A program made the translations under genes and the position numbers. Positions 19,338-28,391 of a DNA stretch of 61,640 bases are shown here, one piece after another. This stretch comes from a virus, in the IMG/VR virus record IMGVR_UViG_3300045747_000506, positions 1 through 61,640 of that record. One strand, given 5' to 3'. The first letter of the stretch is position 1; the number at the start of each line of letters is the position of its first letter. Under the pieces are notes generated by a model. The model was given only the letters and a program-made list of their open reading frames with translations. It did no database searches and had not been told where the DNA came from.

Positions 19338-19916
19338 TTAATTAATGCAAGATACTACTTGCACAACACTATCCCAAATATTTTGAGGAGTAACTTTTTT
19401 AAGACCAAAAGTATTCATAGAGTCTATCGCTTCAGCTTCTTCTGCCTTTGCTTGATCCCAAGCAAAAAATACAAGCTTCGAGCAATACCATTTCTTTTCA
19501 ATTCCCCATGAAAAAGAAAAGTCGTATGAGTCACCTAGTTGATCGTTTAAAAAACTAATCATCAAAGAGCATTGGTCATCTGTCCAATCAGATCCTTGTA
19601 GTCTACCAAGTCCTAAACTATCTTTTCTGAAACAAAACATTTCTAACGATATTTTTCTAACACCTTTAGTAGTTGCTTCATAAACCCATCCGTCGAAATA
19701 TATGGCTGCATGACCCCAGAACGATCCAGTTAAAATCTTTTCTGCAACATTGCTTAATTCCCACTCTACCCTAGAGACTAATACGTCTCCATTTTTAATT
19801 TCATTTTTTATTATTTTAAAATTTTTATCTGATACTCTTGGCTCAGGCTTACTTATTTTTGAAATAAACTTAGAAACTCTCCAAGTTAAATTAATAATTA
19901 TTGATTGAACTACCAT
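19338..19916 (-). CDS. Permuted NlpC/P60 (LRAT/YiiX-like) papain-fold protein
   Basis: The 192-aa protein has a catalytic order reversed from ordinary NlpC/P60: His in GSFWGHAAIYFDGWVYEA (H69, E80) comes before Cys in KKWYCSKLVFFAW (C145). GDVLVSR precedes it. This is the circularly permuted papain-like fold. Members cleave peptidoglycan or lipids. A hydrophobic N-terminus (VVQSIIINLTW) may anchor it. It lies between fibre-like and connector genes, so it could be virion-associated. Actual substrate is unknown. Confidence 0.7.
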   Translation of the reverse strand: MVVQSIIINLTWRVSKFISKISKPEPRVSDKNFKIIKNEIKNGDVLVSRVEWELSNVAEKILTGSFWGHAAIYFDGWVYEATTKGVRKISLEMFCFRKDSLGLGRLQGSDWTDDQCSLMISFLNDQLGDSYDFSFSWGIEKKWYCSKLVFFAWDQAKAEEAEAIDSMNTFGLKKVTPQNIWDSVVQVVSCIN

Positions 19917-19924
19917 AATTAACC

Positions 19925-20308
19925 TTATAGAGAGCTAGCAACTATCCATAGCTGGTCTAGTTGTTGGTTATTAAAATTTAACATTGCCGCTATAACTGGA
20001 ATTAAAGCATTATGTCTCTGAAACATAGTTGAATATTTCCAAGCTATCATTGCAGCTTCTTTTGTTGGAGAAGTGAGGGAGTTAATTACACTATCAATCA
20101 TTGCCTCAGTAACACCTGCTCCAAGCAGCGCTAGCCTTATTTGTCTGGGAGTTACGTCGGCAATATCTGTACTCTGTGCGATAGGTATTTCTTTAGTGAT
20201 TTGTTCTACTGTAGAATTAATTCCTTTCTGAGCTATAAAATAGTTTGCTTCTTCCTGAGTTGAAAACTCAATATCACTATTTCCGTTTTTAACTTTATAA
20301 ACAATCAC
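19925..20308 (-). CDS. Small fibre-associated protein
   Basis: A 127-aa protein whose C-terminal half reads VTPRQIRLALLGAGVTEAMID...EAAMIAWKYSTMFQRHNALI...LNFNNQQLDQLW. This pattern is common in small proteins encoded beside phage fibre genes. It directly follows two fibre-like genes, so a chaperone or accessory role is plausible. The biochemical function is unknown. Confidence 0.55.
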   Translation of the reverse strand: MIVYKVKNGNSDIEFSTQEEANYFIAQKGINSTVEQITKEIPIAQSTDIADVTPRQIRLALLGAGVTEAMIDSVINSLTSPTKEAAMIAWKYSTMFQRHNALIPVIAAMLNFNNQQLDQLWIVASSL

Positions 20309-20311
20309 TAA

Positions 20312-21415
20312 TTACCTCGAATTAACATATAGTTTACTTATTTCATAAAAATCTATATCTACAGATTTTGCCGCAGCATTTGTAGATCCAGCAGATACTT
20401 TTATTTGTGGAGCCATTATAATTGCTGTCGGAAGATTGGTAGTAGATGCTCCTATAAAAGCATTATTTACATAGAAATATGATTGAGTTCCTGATGCATT
20501 TATAACCATAGATAACTTGTACCAACTTCCTGCTACAACTTGAACACCGCTATCGATAGTAGTTGTTAAAGTTGCACTTGAACTAAATCCAAATATATTT
20601 CCTGCTGTAGCTGCACTTCCTTGATAAGAAAATCCAATTGCATTTAATGGATTTGACCCAATAGCAACTGCCGTAGTTGCATTTAACAGCCCTGCATGAA
20701 AGTTAAATTGATTGGCAGCCGTACCGCCAATAGATGGAAAGCTTATTTTTGTTTCTATAAATATTGCCGAATTATTTATTAAAACCTGAGTTACTGTACC
20801 TAAGCTCAATGCACCTAGACCGTTATTAGCAGTTGAAGAGTTTAATCTAATTATACCAAACTGGTCTGTAGTTACCGCTTGAGAAGCTACTGTTCCCGAT
20901 GTTAATGTCCACCCTAAAGCACCGAGTGTAAGTGTTGCCGTACTAGCTGTAACAAAATCCTCAAACAGTTTTACTTGGCCATAGTCCATATCATATGAAG
21001 CTATAGACCATATTCCTGCTGCCGTTGTATTATCTATTAAAATTACTTTTACTTCTTTTGTGGGAAGAATCATTGTTTGAAAAGATCCTGCACTATTAGT
21101 AATTTTTATAAGTGGGTCGGACTTATTTACTAGAAAATATATTTTCCCTATTGCTAGTGTGGTTGCATTTGGAAGCTGAACAATTTGTCCTCCAGCAGTG
21201 CCTGTAAATATTTGTCCGTCATTACTTGCTGAAGTAAGTACTAGTGTACTATTTGCTACGGTATTTACGACCCAAGTTGTACCGCTACCGCCCCCACCTG
21301 AATTAGCTAGAACATAAGCTCTAGTAGCCGCATCTTGTGGGTTTATTGGATCGGGGAGATTAGTAAGTTTACTAACCCCTCCGAAATCTAAATTTGTTAA
21401 TACTGGACTGGCCAT
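20312..21415 (-). CDS. Fibre-like structural protein A (head gene block)
   Basis: A 367-aa beta-rich protein. Residues 5-30 (LTNLDFGGVSKLTNLPDPINPQDAATRAYV) form an attachment-like module shared with the next gene. Residues 45-130 hold a small beta domain (NTVANSTLVLTSASNDGQIFTGTAGGQIVQLP). The rest resembles a concanavalin/jelly-roll lectin domain, ending AAAKSVDIDFYEISKLYVN. It looks like an appendage or head fibre, not a shell protein. Ligand unknown. Confidence 0.6.
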   Translation of the reverse strand: MASPVLTNLDFGGVSKLTNLPDPINPQDAATRAYVLANSGGGGSGTTWVVNTVANSTLVLTSASNDGQIFTGTAGGQIVQLPNATTLAIGKIYFLVNKSDPLIKITNSAGSFQTMILPTKEVKVILIDNTTAAGIWSIASYDMDYGQVKLFEDFVTASTATLTLGALGWTLTSGTVASQAVTTDQFGIIRLNSSTANNGLGALSLGTVTQVLINNSAIFIETKISFPSIGGTAANQFNFHAGLLNATTAVAIGSNPLNAIGFSYQGSAATAGNIFGFSSSATLTTTIDSGVQVVAGSWYKLSMVINASGTQSYFYVNNAFIGASTTNLPTAIIMAPQIKVSAGSTNAAAKSVDIDFYEISKLYVNSR

Positions 21416-21419
21416 TTAA

Positions 21420-22208
21420 TTACCCTATAACCACACATCTTAAAGCATTTGAAGCTGGAGCAGATGAGAAGTTTAATCTAACTACTGTAGTAGAAAGTTT
21501 AGTAACATCACAAATAACGGACATACCAGTAGAAACTACTTGTACGTCTACATGTACATCTAAAGTACCAAGTGAGTGAGTAATATCATATTGAGTAGCT
21601 GACCCATCACCGAATGTAGTTGAATATTTTTTAAGTAAGAAAGATGCTGCTTTTAGGGTAGCAGGAGAAACTGATTGAGCAGTATCTGTTCCTGCGTCTA
21701 CTATAGTTTGAGTAGCTATTTGAACTGTACCTTGGCTTGACGTTGTAGCTACAGGTACTGATGTACCAAAATTAATAAAAACTATTGCAGTAGTCCCTAC
21801 CGTAGGGTTTAAAGCAGTTTGTCTAAATGTAATTCCTGCACTAGTACCCCCAGTTACATAAACTAAAGCATTATTGAATTCTGCTGAAGCGTTCATATTT
21901 GCAGCTCTAGTGGCAACTACAGAAGCTCCATTCCAAATATAAGTTCCGCAATCAAAAGAGTTAGTTTGGGCCTTTGCTAAAAATACAAATCCCACTGACA
22001 TTGTAACACCGTCAATAGCAGCTCCTGGAGATGCTAAGTTAATGTTTGAAGAAGCTGCACATACGGCAGTTCCTTTATCTTGTAGTCCTTCAATCAATGC
22101 ATTTACTTGAGCTAGTGTAGTTGGAGATTGTAAAGCTATCGCATCAGGAAGATTTACAATTTTTGAAACGCTACTAAAATCTAAGTCTGATAATATTGGC
22201 TTAGCCAT
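21420..22208 (-). CDS. Fibre-like structural protein B (head gene block)
   Basis: A 262-aa protein that starts with the same module as its neighbour (DLDFSSVSKIVNLPDAIALQ, then ALIEGLQDKGTAVCAAS). The centre has GTYIWNGASVVATRAANMN, usual in phage fibres. Residues 150-190 contain TSSQGTVQIATQTIVDAGTDTAQSVSP. The end is a small beta domain (YDITHSLGTLDVHVDVQV). The shared N-terminus suggests both proteins dock at the same virion site. Confidence 0.6.
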   Translation of the reverse strand: MAKPILSDLDFSSVSKIVNLPDAIALQSPTTLAQVNALIEGLQDKGTAVCAASSNINLASPGAAIDGVTMSVGFVFLAKAQTNSFDCGTYIWNGASVVATRAANMNASAEFNNALVYVTGGTSAGITFRQTALNPTVGTTAIVFINFGTSVPVATTSSQGTVQIATQTIVDAGTDTAQSVSPATLKAASFLLKKYSTTFGDGSATQYDITHSLGTLDVHVDVQVVSTGMSVICDVTKLSTTVVRLNFSSAPASNALRCVVIG

Positions 22209-22221
22209 TTTTTACTCCGTT

Positions 22222-22560
22222 TTATATTAGCCTTGCGAATCCTGCAAAAGCTGTATTAAATGATACCGTTAAGGTGTTACTATTTAAATTAAGTACATCT
22301 GCTTCCACTGATAACCCACCCGATGAAAATATTGATACTATAGGATTATATCCAAGGTTATGAGCTATTGTCCATATAGACAATGGGCTAGATTGAGTGT
22401 GTATATATGGAGTAACTCCTGACATCATACTCCAGTCACTAGAGCTAGATGTACCTACAGAGATATAAGATTTCTTATTAGTTGTGTCTATATAGTGTTG
22501 ACCGATATCGGTCGGTGTTATTGTGGGAGTTCCTACCCCTGAAATTATGTGTTGAGCCAA
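22222..22560 (-). CDS. Small fibre-tip-like protein
   Basis: A 112-aa protein with PTDIGQHYIDTTNKKSYISVGT at the N-terminus (a short phage-fibre beta motif). It ends WTIAHNLGYNPIVSIFSSGG...FNTAFAGFARLI, the pattern seen at the ends of many fibre proteins. It may be a separate tip or subunit of the neighbouring fibres. Receptor unknown. Confidence 0.55.
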   Translation of the reverse strand: MAQHIISGVGTPTITPTDIGQHYIDTTNKKSYISVGTSSSSDWSMMSGVTPYIHTQSSPLSIWTIAHNLGYNPIVSIFSSGGLSVEADVLNLNSNTLTVSFNTAFAGFARLI

Positions 22561-22561
22561 G

Positions 22562-22768
22562 CTAAACTCCTAATAAAACTCTACCTTTGTGGTCGTATAG
22601 AGTTTGAAACTTTTCATTGCATAGTATCCTATCTTCATTAAAAGATGGACCACTTGTAGTACCTAGGGTAGCACCTATATATACCAGTGCATCAGCTAGG
22701 TCGTATTCAGTAGGTGTATCATATTCTACACCGTCTTTTTCTAGTATAGCTACTTTTAAATTTGCCAT
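22562..22768 (-). CDS. Hypothetical small structural-block protein
   Basis: A 68-aa protein (MANLKVAILEKDGVEYDTP...) one base after the next gene in the same operon. It has alternating hydrophobic residues compatible with a small beta fold and a single Cys. No motif is recognised. Position among fibre-like genes suggests a virion role. Confidence 0.5.
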   Translation of the reverse strand: MANLKVAILEKDGVEYDTPTEYDLADALVYIGATLGTTSGPSFNEDRILCNEKFQTLYDHKGRVLLGV

Positions 22769-22817
22769 GCCTACCTACATAGAGGGCCTAGTATCTCTAC
22801 TAGACCCTTGCGTTAGA

Positions 22818-24224
22818 TTAAGATTGTTTTTTAACATGTTCTTTAGAAACAAATAAACTTGTAGCACTCATTGCAGTACCAACTCTGTATACGTTCTTTC
22901 CAGATCCAGTAGGGATAGAGTAAACATATCCGTTTCCGTCCCAGTAAACTTTAGCGTTGATTGCAGCTCCGGTTAAAACTCCTGAAAGCTCGGTATTATT
23001 TTCTAGAACTATTACGCTTGCACCAGCAACTGCTGAGTTAGCAGCTACTCCAGCAACGTATTCGTCACTAGTAAGTGTATTGTATGTTGAAACAGTATTT
23101 GCAGCAGAGATATAAACTAAATCGCCTTTTGTAACACCCCCTAAACCAGCGATAAAAGTTACGCCCTCGTGTTGAATTTCACTTGCTAATTGAGCTAAAG
23201 CTGCTTCTACGTTTTTAGTTGTGAAGTAGTTTGCTGAATCAGAAATAGGAAGTGCAGTTGCTTGAACTTGGCCAGCACCTGTACCGAAATCAACCATCCC
23301 AGTTTTGATACCAAGATTTTTTACTTTTAATGAATCAGATACTATCTCAATTGAAGATGCATCAACATTAACTGCTAATGCTCCTGCTGAGAAACCTAAT
23401 CCGCTACCAGCTAAACTTGGATCAACTTGAATATCTAATCCTGATTTAACTAAACCAGTAGAGGCAGTAGTAGCTTCAAAAATCTTAGCTACTAAAATAG
23501 TTCCGTTATATTGATAAATAAGTGAAGGCTCATTATCTACTGAAACAAATTGTCCAAATAAAATTGAGTAGAAAGACCAAGCAGTTCCAGACCATGTAGC
23601 AATAGTATTATTATGGCCAACAAAAGCACCAGTAAGTGTAGCTACTTGAGAGTCAACCAAAACCATCAAACCAGTTGCTGGAGAAGCTGGAGGAGCTGCT
23701 AATCTAGTAGCTGCGTTTAACCAGTTAGTCCCAATGTGTGCTGCAACGATTGCATCATCAACATATTTTTTATGTACTAATTGAGGATCTGCTGAAATTG
23801 TTAAAGCAGATGAATAAGCTTGAACTGCTGTTAAGTTTCTTGATCCATCAGTCATTAAAAATTTAGTGTGAGCAGTAGAGTTTGCTACATCTGAAAGTGC
23901 ATCGTGAGTTAATCCGCTTTCAATCGAAGTTAGATTTAAAAATGAAGATGGGATTAAACCAGCAGCATCAGTCTTAATCGGTTTACCTGCGTCAGCTACA
24001 CCAGTAGTTGAAGAGATAAATTGAGTCTGTTTAAAATATTGATTATCATGTAAGTGGCCAATCGTCGGATTGTTTTCAGCTCCGTCGATTAGGTTTGCTA
24101 ATTTAGCATCTGTTAATTCTGTAGTAGCAAGTTTCAAAGATAATAACTTAATACTATCCGCAGCTTCGCTATGCTCTTGGTCCATACCATGAGCGTTTTT
24201 GTAGATGACTTTAATGTCTGACAT
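22818..24224 (-). CDS. Fibre/decoration fusion protein
   Basis: A 468-aa protein. Residues 1-60 are helical, with ELTDAKLANLIDGAENNPTIGHLHDNQYF like a fibre shaft start. The middle has LVHKKYVDDAIVAAHIG and ATRLAAPPASPATGLMVLVD, both recurring in fibres. The C-terminus (about 360-465: GVTKGDLVYISA..TVSTYN..AGVAANSAVAGASVIVLE...NAKVYWDGNGY) resembles DUF2190-type capsid decoration domains, also present in two downstream genes. It may be a head fibre whose C-terminus binds the shell. Confidence 0.55.
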   Translation of the reverse strand: MSDIKVIYKNAHGMDQEHSEAADSIKLLSLKLATTELTDAKLANLIDGAENNPTIGHLHDNQYFKQTQFISSTTGVADAGKPIKTDAAGLIPSSFLNLTSIESGLTHDALSDVANSTAHTKFLMTDGSRNLTAVQAYSSALTISADPQLVHKKYVDDAIVAAHIGTNWLNAATRLAAPPASPATGLMVLVDSQVATLTGAFVGHNNTIATWSGTAWSFYSILFGQFVSVDNEPSLIYQYNGTILVAKIFEATTASTGLVKSGLDIQVDPSLAGSGLGFSAGALAVNVDASSIEIVSDSLKVKNLGIKTGMVDFGTGAGQVQATALPISDSANYFTTKNVEAALAQLASEIQHEGVTFIAGLGGVTKGDLVYISAANTVSTYNTLTSDEYVAGVAANSAVAGASVIVLENNTELSGVLTGAAINAKVYWDGNGYVYSIPTGSGKNVYRVGTAMSATSLFVSKEHVKKQS

Positions 24225-24246
24225 AGTTTATCCTCCTAGATAAATA

Positions 24247-24597
24247 TTATTCGATTAACTTCCCTGTCTCGTTATCGTAAGAAAAGTGTTCTCCCTTTAG
24301 ATCGTACTTATTACTAATGTCTCTAATTATAAGATTATACTTTTTCTTCATATTTTCATAGGCAGAACTTTTCTGTACTACTGCTTCTTTCTGCTTTTGT
24401 ATATTAATTTCTAATAGCTTATGTTCTAACAATAGGTTTTTTAATGCCTGTTCTTCTACTGCCATTAGTAACTGAGCGTTCTCTACTTCTTTAGGTAGTA
24501 CCAATATCTGTCTATGGTCATCTGGGCTTAGATACTTGTCAGTATCTACTAGATCTTTTTCCGATTCTTTTACTTTTTTTCTTGACGTGGTTGCCAT
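24247..24597 (-). CDS. Coiled-coil protein of the structural block
   Basis: A 116-aa protein with a charged N-terminus. A long amphipathic helix (residues 35-100: EVENAQLLMAVEEQALKNLL..., then QKQKEAVVQ) is probably a coiled coil. The end is YDLKGEHFSYDNETGKLIE. This layout is common for small phage proteins encoded near head genes. Function unknown. Confidence 0.55.
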   Translation of the reverse strand: MATTSRKKVKESEKDLVDTDKYLSPDDHRQILVLPKEVENAQLLMAVEEQALKNLLLEHKLLEINIQKQKEAVVQKSSAYENMKKKYNLIIRDISNKYDLKGEHFSYDNETGKLIE

Positions 24598-24606
24598 AAA
24601 ATTCTC

Positions 24607-25068
24607 CTAAGCTAATTTGGTGATTGCTCCGATCTGTACGAATATTGATCCTCCTCCTAAAGACTTCCCTATAGGAGAAATATATTTATTGTTAGGAAGA
24701 ACTGGTCGAACGTCCGTTATTCCTCCACTTATGTCTAAAAATAATTGAGCATCTAAACTGAAGACGCTATAAATGTCGTTATAAATAACTCCCATTAAAA
24801 CAACTACTACAGACCCACCTGCACTTACTCCGTTGGCGGCTACTCCCAATACAGATGCATTAGTGTAGTCAATGTTATTAGTTGCCAAGCTAACATTTGT
24901 AACTGAATCAGACTTGACACATTCTCCTGAAAGTATGTCCTCACTAGCAATTCGTGTAAGCTGTAAACTTGCAGCAGATGCACTTACTACTCCAATATCT
25001 AAAGAGTCACCTATAGGTAATTCTTTTAAAATGTTATCGACTTCTACAATGGGTTTTCTTACTACCAT
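24607..25068 (-). CDS. DUF2190-like decoration/structural protein
   Basis: A 153-aa protein with EDILSGECVKSD, ASVLGVAANGVSAGGSVVVVLMG and PVLPNNKYISPIGKSL. These are the beta pattern of small decoration or head-fibre base proteins (DUF2190-like). The same type of domain appears at the C-termini of the genes at 22818 and 25070. Likely a virion surface protein; assignment is by pattern. Confidence 0.5.
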   Translation of the reverse strand: MVVRKPIVEVDNILKELPIGDSLDIGVVSASAASLQLTRIASEDILSGECVKSDSVTNVSLATNNIDYTNASVLGVAANGVSAGGSVVVVLMGVIYNDIYSVFSLDAQLFLDISGGITDVRPVLPNNKYISPIGKSLGGGSIFVQIGAITKLA

Positions 25069-25069
25069 A

Positions 25070-26653
25070 TTATGCCTTCACCACTGGAGTGCCTTTCAGT
25101 ACTAAAAATTGTGTGGCACTAAAAGGCTGACCTAGTTTTAAAACAACATGGCCAGTTATAGATAATATTGGGTCAGTAGTTATTGCACCTGCTACTGTAT
25201 CACTTAGTACATATTCTTTTGAAACGTCTAGTCCCGTAAATACATCGGCAGTTACTCCCAATACTCTAACGGTACAAGTTGTTTCAGATTCTTTTGAGTC
25301 TATTATTCCCAATACGTTTGAAGTAGCTGTACTAGTTGCGATTGCATTGTGAACTGTTCCGAATGAATCTGTATAAACTGCTGCTCCTTTATAAACAGAA
25401 GCATCGCAATTAACCCCAGGAAGAATAATATTTGTGGCAGCAGTAGTATTTCCACTACCGATTCCGAATGAAGTTGAATTATAAATATTGGTAGCAACTC
25501 TTTTTGGAAGAGTTACTGAGTTAGTTTTTATTGTCGACCCATCACTATACTTAAAGTCGAAATACATTTCACTGTCTTTCAAAACAGTTAATTGGATATC
25601 ATCAACTATTGGAGCGTCCTTACCGTCAACTCCATCTATTCCATCTTTACCTTTTATACCTTGAAGACCTGTTGGCCCAACTTCTCCACGAAGAGATATC
25701 CCATCTTTTCCGTTGATTCCGTCTTTACCGTTAAGTCCATTTTCTCCCTGCCGTCCTCTCTGACCTCTAGCCCCTCTTAAAGATAATCTTTCTTCATAGG
25801 TTAGATTTTCGAACTTCAGTTTTAATTCTGATTTTTCTTCTTCTGCTAGATCACTAAATTTTAATTTTAGTTTATCTGTAGAATTATTTACTATATTTAA
25901 AAGTGACTCTTCTATTAACGGTAAGGAATCAGGTAAAGAAAAATCTTTACCTGCCTTACCTCGTTGACCTCTAGGCCCACGTAATTCTTCCCTTTCATCG
26001 GGAGATAGATCTATTAATTTTAGCTTATGCTTTTCTGCAAGGGAATCAAGGGTGGGTAGAATCTCATCCACTGAGAAGTCTTTACCGTTTTCACCTTTCA
26101 ACCCTCTTGGTCCAGCATCGCCTTTTAATAGAAATTTTTCTTCATCTGTTAAATCACTAAACTTTAATTTGTATTCTTCTTTATTTGAGTCTATTACTTC
26201 TGAAATTATTTTTAATATGTCTTTTGAGTGTGTAGAAAAATCAAAACTTTCTCCAGATTTTCCTCTCTGACCTCTGGCACCTTTAATACTTAATTTATCT
26301 TCTTCAGTAAGATCGCTAAACTTTAATTTTAAAGTATCCCTAATTTCTAAAACAGTTTTATCAACTGCTGACTTAAGGAATTCTAAATTATCTTCTAAGT
26401 TAAAATCTTTTCCGTCTTTACCGTCCCTACCATCTCTTCCTTGTAGGGATTCAAGTTGCTCAACTGTTAATTGAACATTAGCGTTTTCTATTATTAAATG
26501 TACGATTGATTCTTTATGGTCTTCAAGGTTAAAGTCGTTTCCGTCTTTACCTTTAAGTCCTCGTTTCCCTTTTATTGGATCGGGAATTACAATTTTTGAT
26601 ACAGCATCTTCAACTAAAGAGTCTACTAATGCTAGTAGTAGTTCATTATCCAA
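25070..26653 (-). CDS. Collagen-like fibre protein
   Basis: A 527-aa protein built of at least six short Gly-X-Y runs (such as GARGQRGKSG, GPRGLKGENG, GPRGQRGKAG and a longer run near 285-340). They alternate with helical spacers of about 50 residues that repeat LKLKFSDLTxEEKxxLKG. The C-terminal 140 residues form a DUF2190-like domain (GVNCDASVYKGAAVYTD...VLGVTADVF). Probably a trimeric triple-helix/coiled-coil fibre anchored to the head. It lies right after the portal gene. Confidence 0.75.
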   Translation of the reverse strand: MDNELLLALVDSLVEDAVSKIVIPDPIKGKRGLKGKDGNDFNLEDHKESIVHLIIENANVQLTVEQLESLQGRDGRDGKDGKDFNLEDNLEFLKSAVDKTVLEIRDTLKLKFSDLTEEDKLSIKGARGQRGKSGESFDFSTHSKDILKIISEVIDSNKEEYKLKFSDLTDEEKFLLKGDAGPRGLKGENGKDFSVDEILPTLDSLAEKHKLKLIDLSPDEREELRGPRGQRGKAGKDFSLPDSLPLIEESLLNIVNNSTDKLKLKFSDLAEEEKSELKLKFENLTYEERLSLRGARGQRGRQGENGLNGKDGINGKDGISLRGEVGPTGLQGIKGKDGIDGVDGKDAPIVDDIQLTVLKDSEMYFDFKYSDGSTIKTNSVTLPKRVATNIYNSTSFGIGSGNTTAATNIILPGVNCDASVYKGAAVYTDSFGTVHNAIATSTATSNVLGIIDSKESETTCTVRVLGVTADVFTGLDVSKEYVLSDTVAGAITTDPILSITGHVVLKLGQPFSATQFLVLKGTPVVKA

Positions 26654-26681
26654 GTTTATACCTACTGCGCGTAAAGCGAGT

Positions 26682-27998
26682 TTAGTGTCTCTTCTCTAGG
26701 ATCTCTAATATTTTTTTTCTAGCTGCTCTAGCTATTTCATCACTATTTTGTACATCTGCATTTTTGGGGGGAGCTTCGGTACTGGGAGTTGGAGCTGCTA
26801 TTTGTTTTGGAGCTACTCTTGCGTCAATAATTTCATCCTGTCTATCTTCTGGTGTAAAATTATTAGAAGCTATATAATACCTGTCTCCACCTGAATATGG
26901 CTCTAACCCTTCTTGTCTTCTAATTTCATTTGGAGTTATAGCTCCAGATTGCATCATGATATTGAAGTAAGCAGATCGTGTCGACATATCTCCTCTGAAT
27001 ACTGCGTACAGATCCAGCATTGTTCGATATCCCTTATATCTCTTACCTAGTAATTTAATATCTGCTTCAAGTTCTAAGTTTTTACACCAGCTATCCAGCG
27101 TATCGGTAGCAACTTCTAAGTTTGCATGTTCGATGTTATTATACTTGGCCGCGTGAGGGTCAAATAGTTTTGTTGGAGGTACACCTAAGAATCTAGACAT
27201 TTCAGAAATATTAAATTTTCTTGATTCGAGAAATTGTAATACATCGGGTCCCCAAGAAACTGGATTGAAAGTCATACCGTCTTCTAGTATTGCAGTTTGA
27301 CCAGTTTTTCTTCCACCGTTATCAGATGCCCATGTTTCTTTTAATCTAAGAAACGCTTCATCAGATAATTTTCCTGGATATGTTAATGTACCACTTGGCA
27401 TCCCACCGTTTGCATAAAGTGAGTTAGCAAATTTATCTGCTCCAAGATTTATTCCAAGAGTATCCATTGCATATCCAACTACACCCTGGCCCTGAAATCC
27501 GTCTTTAGTATGAAAATTTCTAACGATGTAAACATCTTTTGGATCTAAGTAAACATCAGATCCAGAATCGCTTCCACCTAATACGTGATACCATAAAACT
27601 CCCTGAGCATCTCTTACGGGATATACTCTTCTAGGATTTATTGGCCAAAGTGCTTTAGGTCTTCCTAGCAAATCTCTTTCAATTTCTGCATAAGAATTTC
27701 CCAATACTATTGCTGTCTGAATCATGAAACATTTAAAATTAAATGCTGTCATTTCAGGATTTGGTTGAATGTTTAATAAATATGAAACATCATTATCAAT
27801 TATTTTATTGTTTGAATCTTTTACTTCAAAAGGTAATTTTGCAATTTGGGTAGATATATAAATTATTCCGCGATAAAAAGCAGATGATTGCATTGAAGTA
27901 TCTTCATCTACTCTAGTACCTGCTGAGTATCCTACAGTTCTTCTCGTAGGAGTTATGAATTTTTCCTTCACTCTATTAAAAAAAGTTGAAAACTTCAT
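26682..27998 (-). CDS. Portal protein, HK97 family
   Basis: The 438-aa product shows the Phage_portal pattern. SSAFYRGIIYISTQIAKLPFEV lies near 35, then NPEMTAFNFKCFMIQTAIVLGNSYAEIERD. GVVGYAMDTLGINLGADKFA and ISEMSRFLGVPPTKLFD follow, and QSGAITPNEIRRQEGLEPYSGGD lies near 355. It forms the dodecameric DNA channel at one capsid vertex. Basic and Ala/Pro-rich C-terminal tail. Position after capsid and protease genes agrees. Confidence 0.92.
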   Translation of the reverse strand: MKFSTFFNRVKEKFITPTRRTVGYSAGTRVDEDTSMQSSAFYRGIIYISTQIAKLPFEVKDSNNKIIDNDVSYLLNIQPNPEMTAFNFKCFMIQTAIVLGNSYAEIERDLLGRPKALWPINPRRVYPVRDAQGVLWYHVLGGSDSGSDVYLDPKDVYIVRNFHTKDGFQGQGVVGYAMDTLGINLGADKFANSLYANGGMPSGTLTYPGKLSDEAFLRLKETWASDNGGRKTGQTAILEDGMTFNPVSWGPDVLQFLESRKFNISEMSRFLGVPPTKLFDPHAAKYNNIEHANLEVATDTLDSWCKNLELEADIKLLGKRYKGYRTMLDLYAVFRGDMSTRSAYFNIMMQSGAITPNEIRRQEGLEPYSGGDRYYIASNNFTPEDRQDEIIDARVAPKQIAAPTPSTEAPPKNADVQNSDEIARAARKKILEILEKRH

Positions 27999-28001
27999 CT
28001 A

Positions 28002-28313
28002 CTATAGACCTTTTTTAGATTTACTACCTTTCTTATTGTCGGCTTTAACTTCTACAATTGCAACTTCCTCGCCTACTTGACCGCCTAAAACATCTAGTGC
28101 TTCCTCAGTAGATTGCTCAACTTCTATAGGCTTAACTTCCTCTACTATAGCTACTGGAATTTCTATTTTAAGTTCTTCAAAAACTTCTTCGGCAATACCG
28201 CGTTTAATCCACATAGAAGCAGACCCAAATTCATTGGAGACTTCATAAGTCTCACCTGTTTTGTATACTACTACTCCACTAATAACCGCATCACCTGAAA
28301 ATTTCAATTTCAT
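28002..28313 (-). CDS. Hypothetical small head-region protein
   Basis: A 103-aa protein from the ATG at 28313, which has GGAG at good spacing; an upstream TTG is less likely. Residues 1-40 form a small beta domain (MKLKFSGDAVISGVVVYKTGETYEV...WIKRGIAEEV), and the rest is acidic, then a Lys-rich end. The start resembles short phage proteins encoded next to capsid genes. Role unknown. Confidence 0.6.
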   Translation of the reverse strand: MKLKFSGDAVISGVVVYKTGETYEVSNEFGSASMWIKRGIAEEVFEELKIEIPVAIVEEVKPIEVEQSTEEALDVLGGQVGEEVAIVEVKADNKKGSKSKKGL

Positions 28314-28328
28314 AATATCTCCAAACAA

Positions 28329-28356
28329 ATAGGGGCCAAATCTCTTCAGCCCCTAT
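28329..28356 (-). terminator. Hairpin terminator after the decoration-like gene
   Basis: ATAGGGGC and GCCCCTAT form a perfect 8-bp stem with a 12-nt loop. On the minus strand it is followed by TTTGTTTG, so it is a moderate terminator or attenuator between capsid and portal-side genes. It could reduce portal expression relative to capsid. Confidence 0.65.
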
Positions 28357-28391
28357 ATTATCTTTAATTAAACTGGCCGACTACCTAAAAA

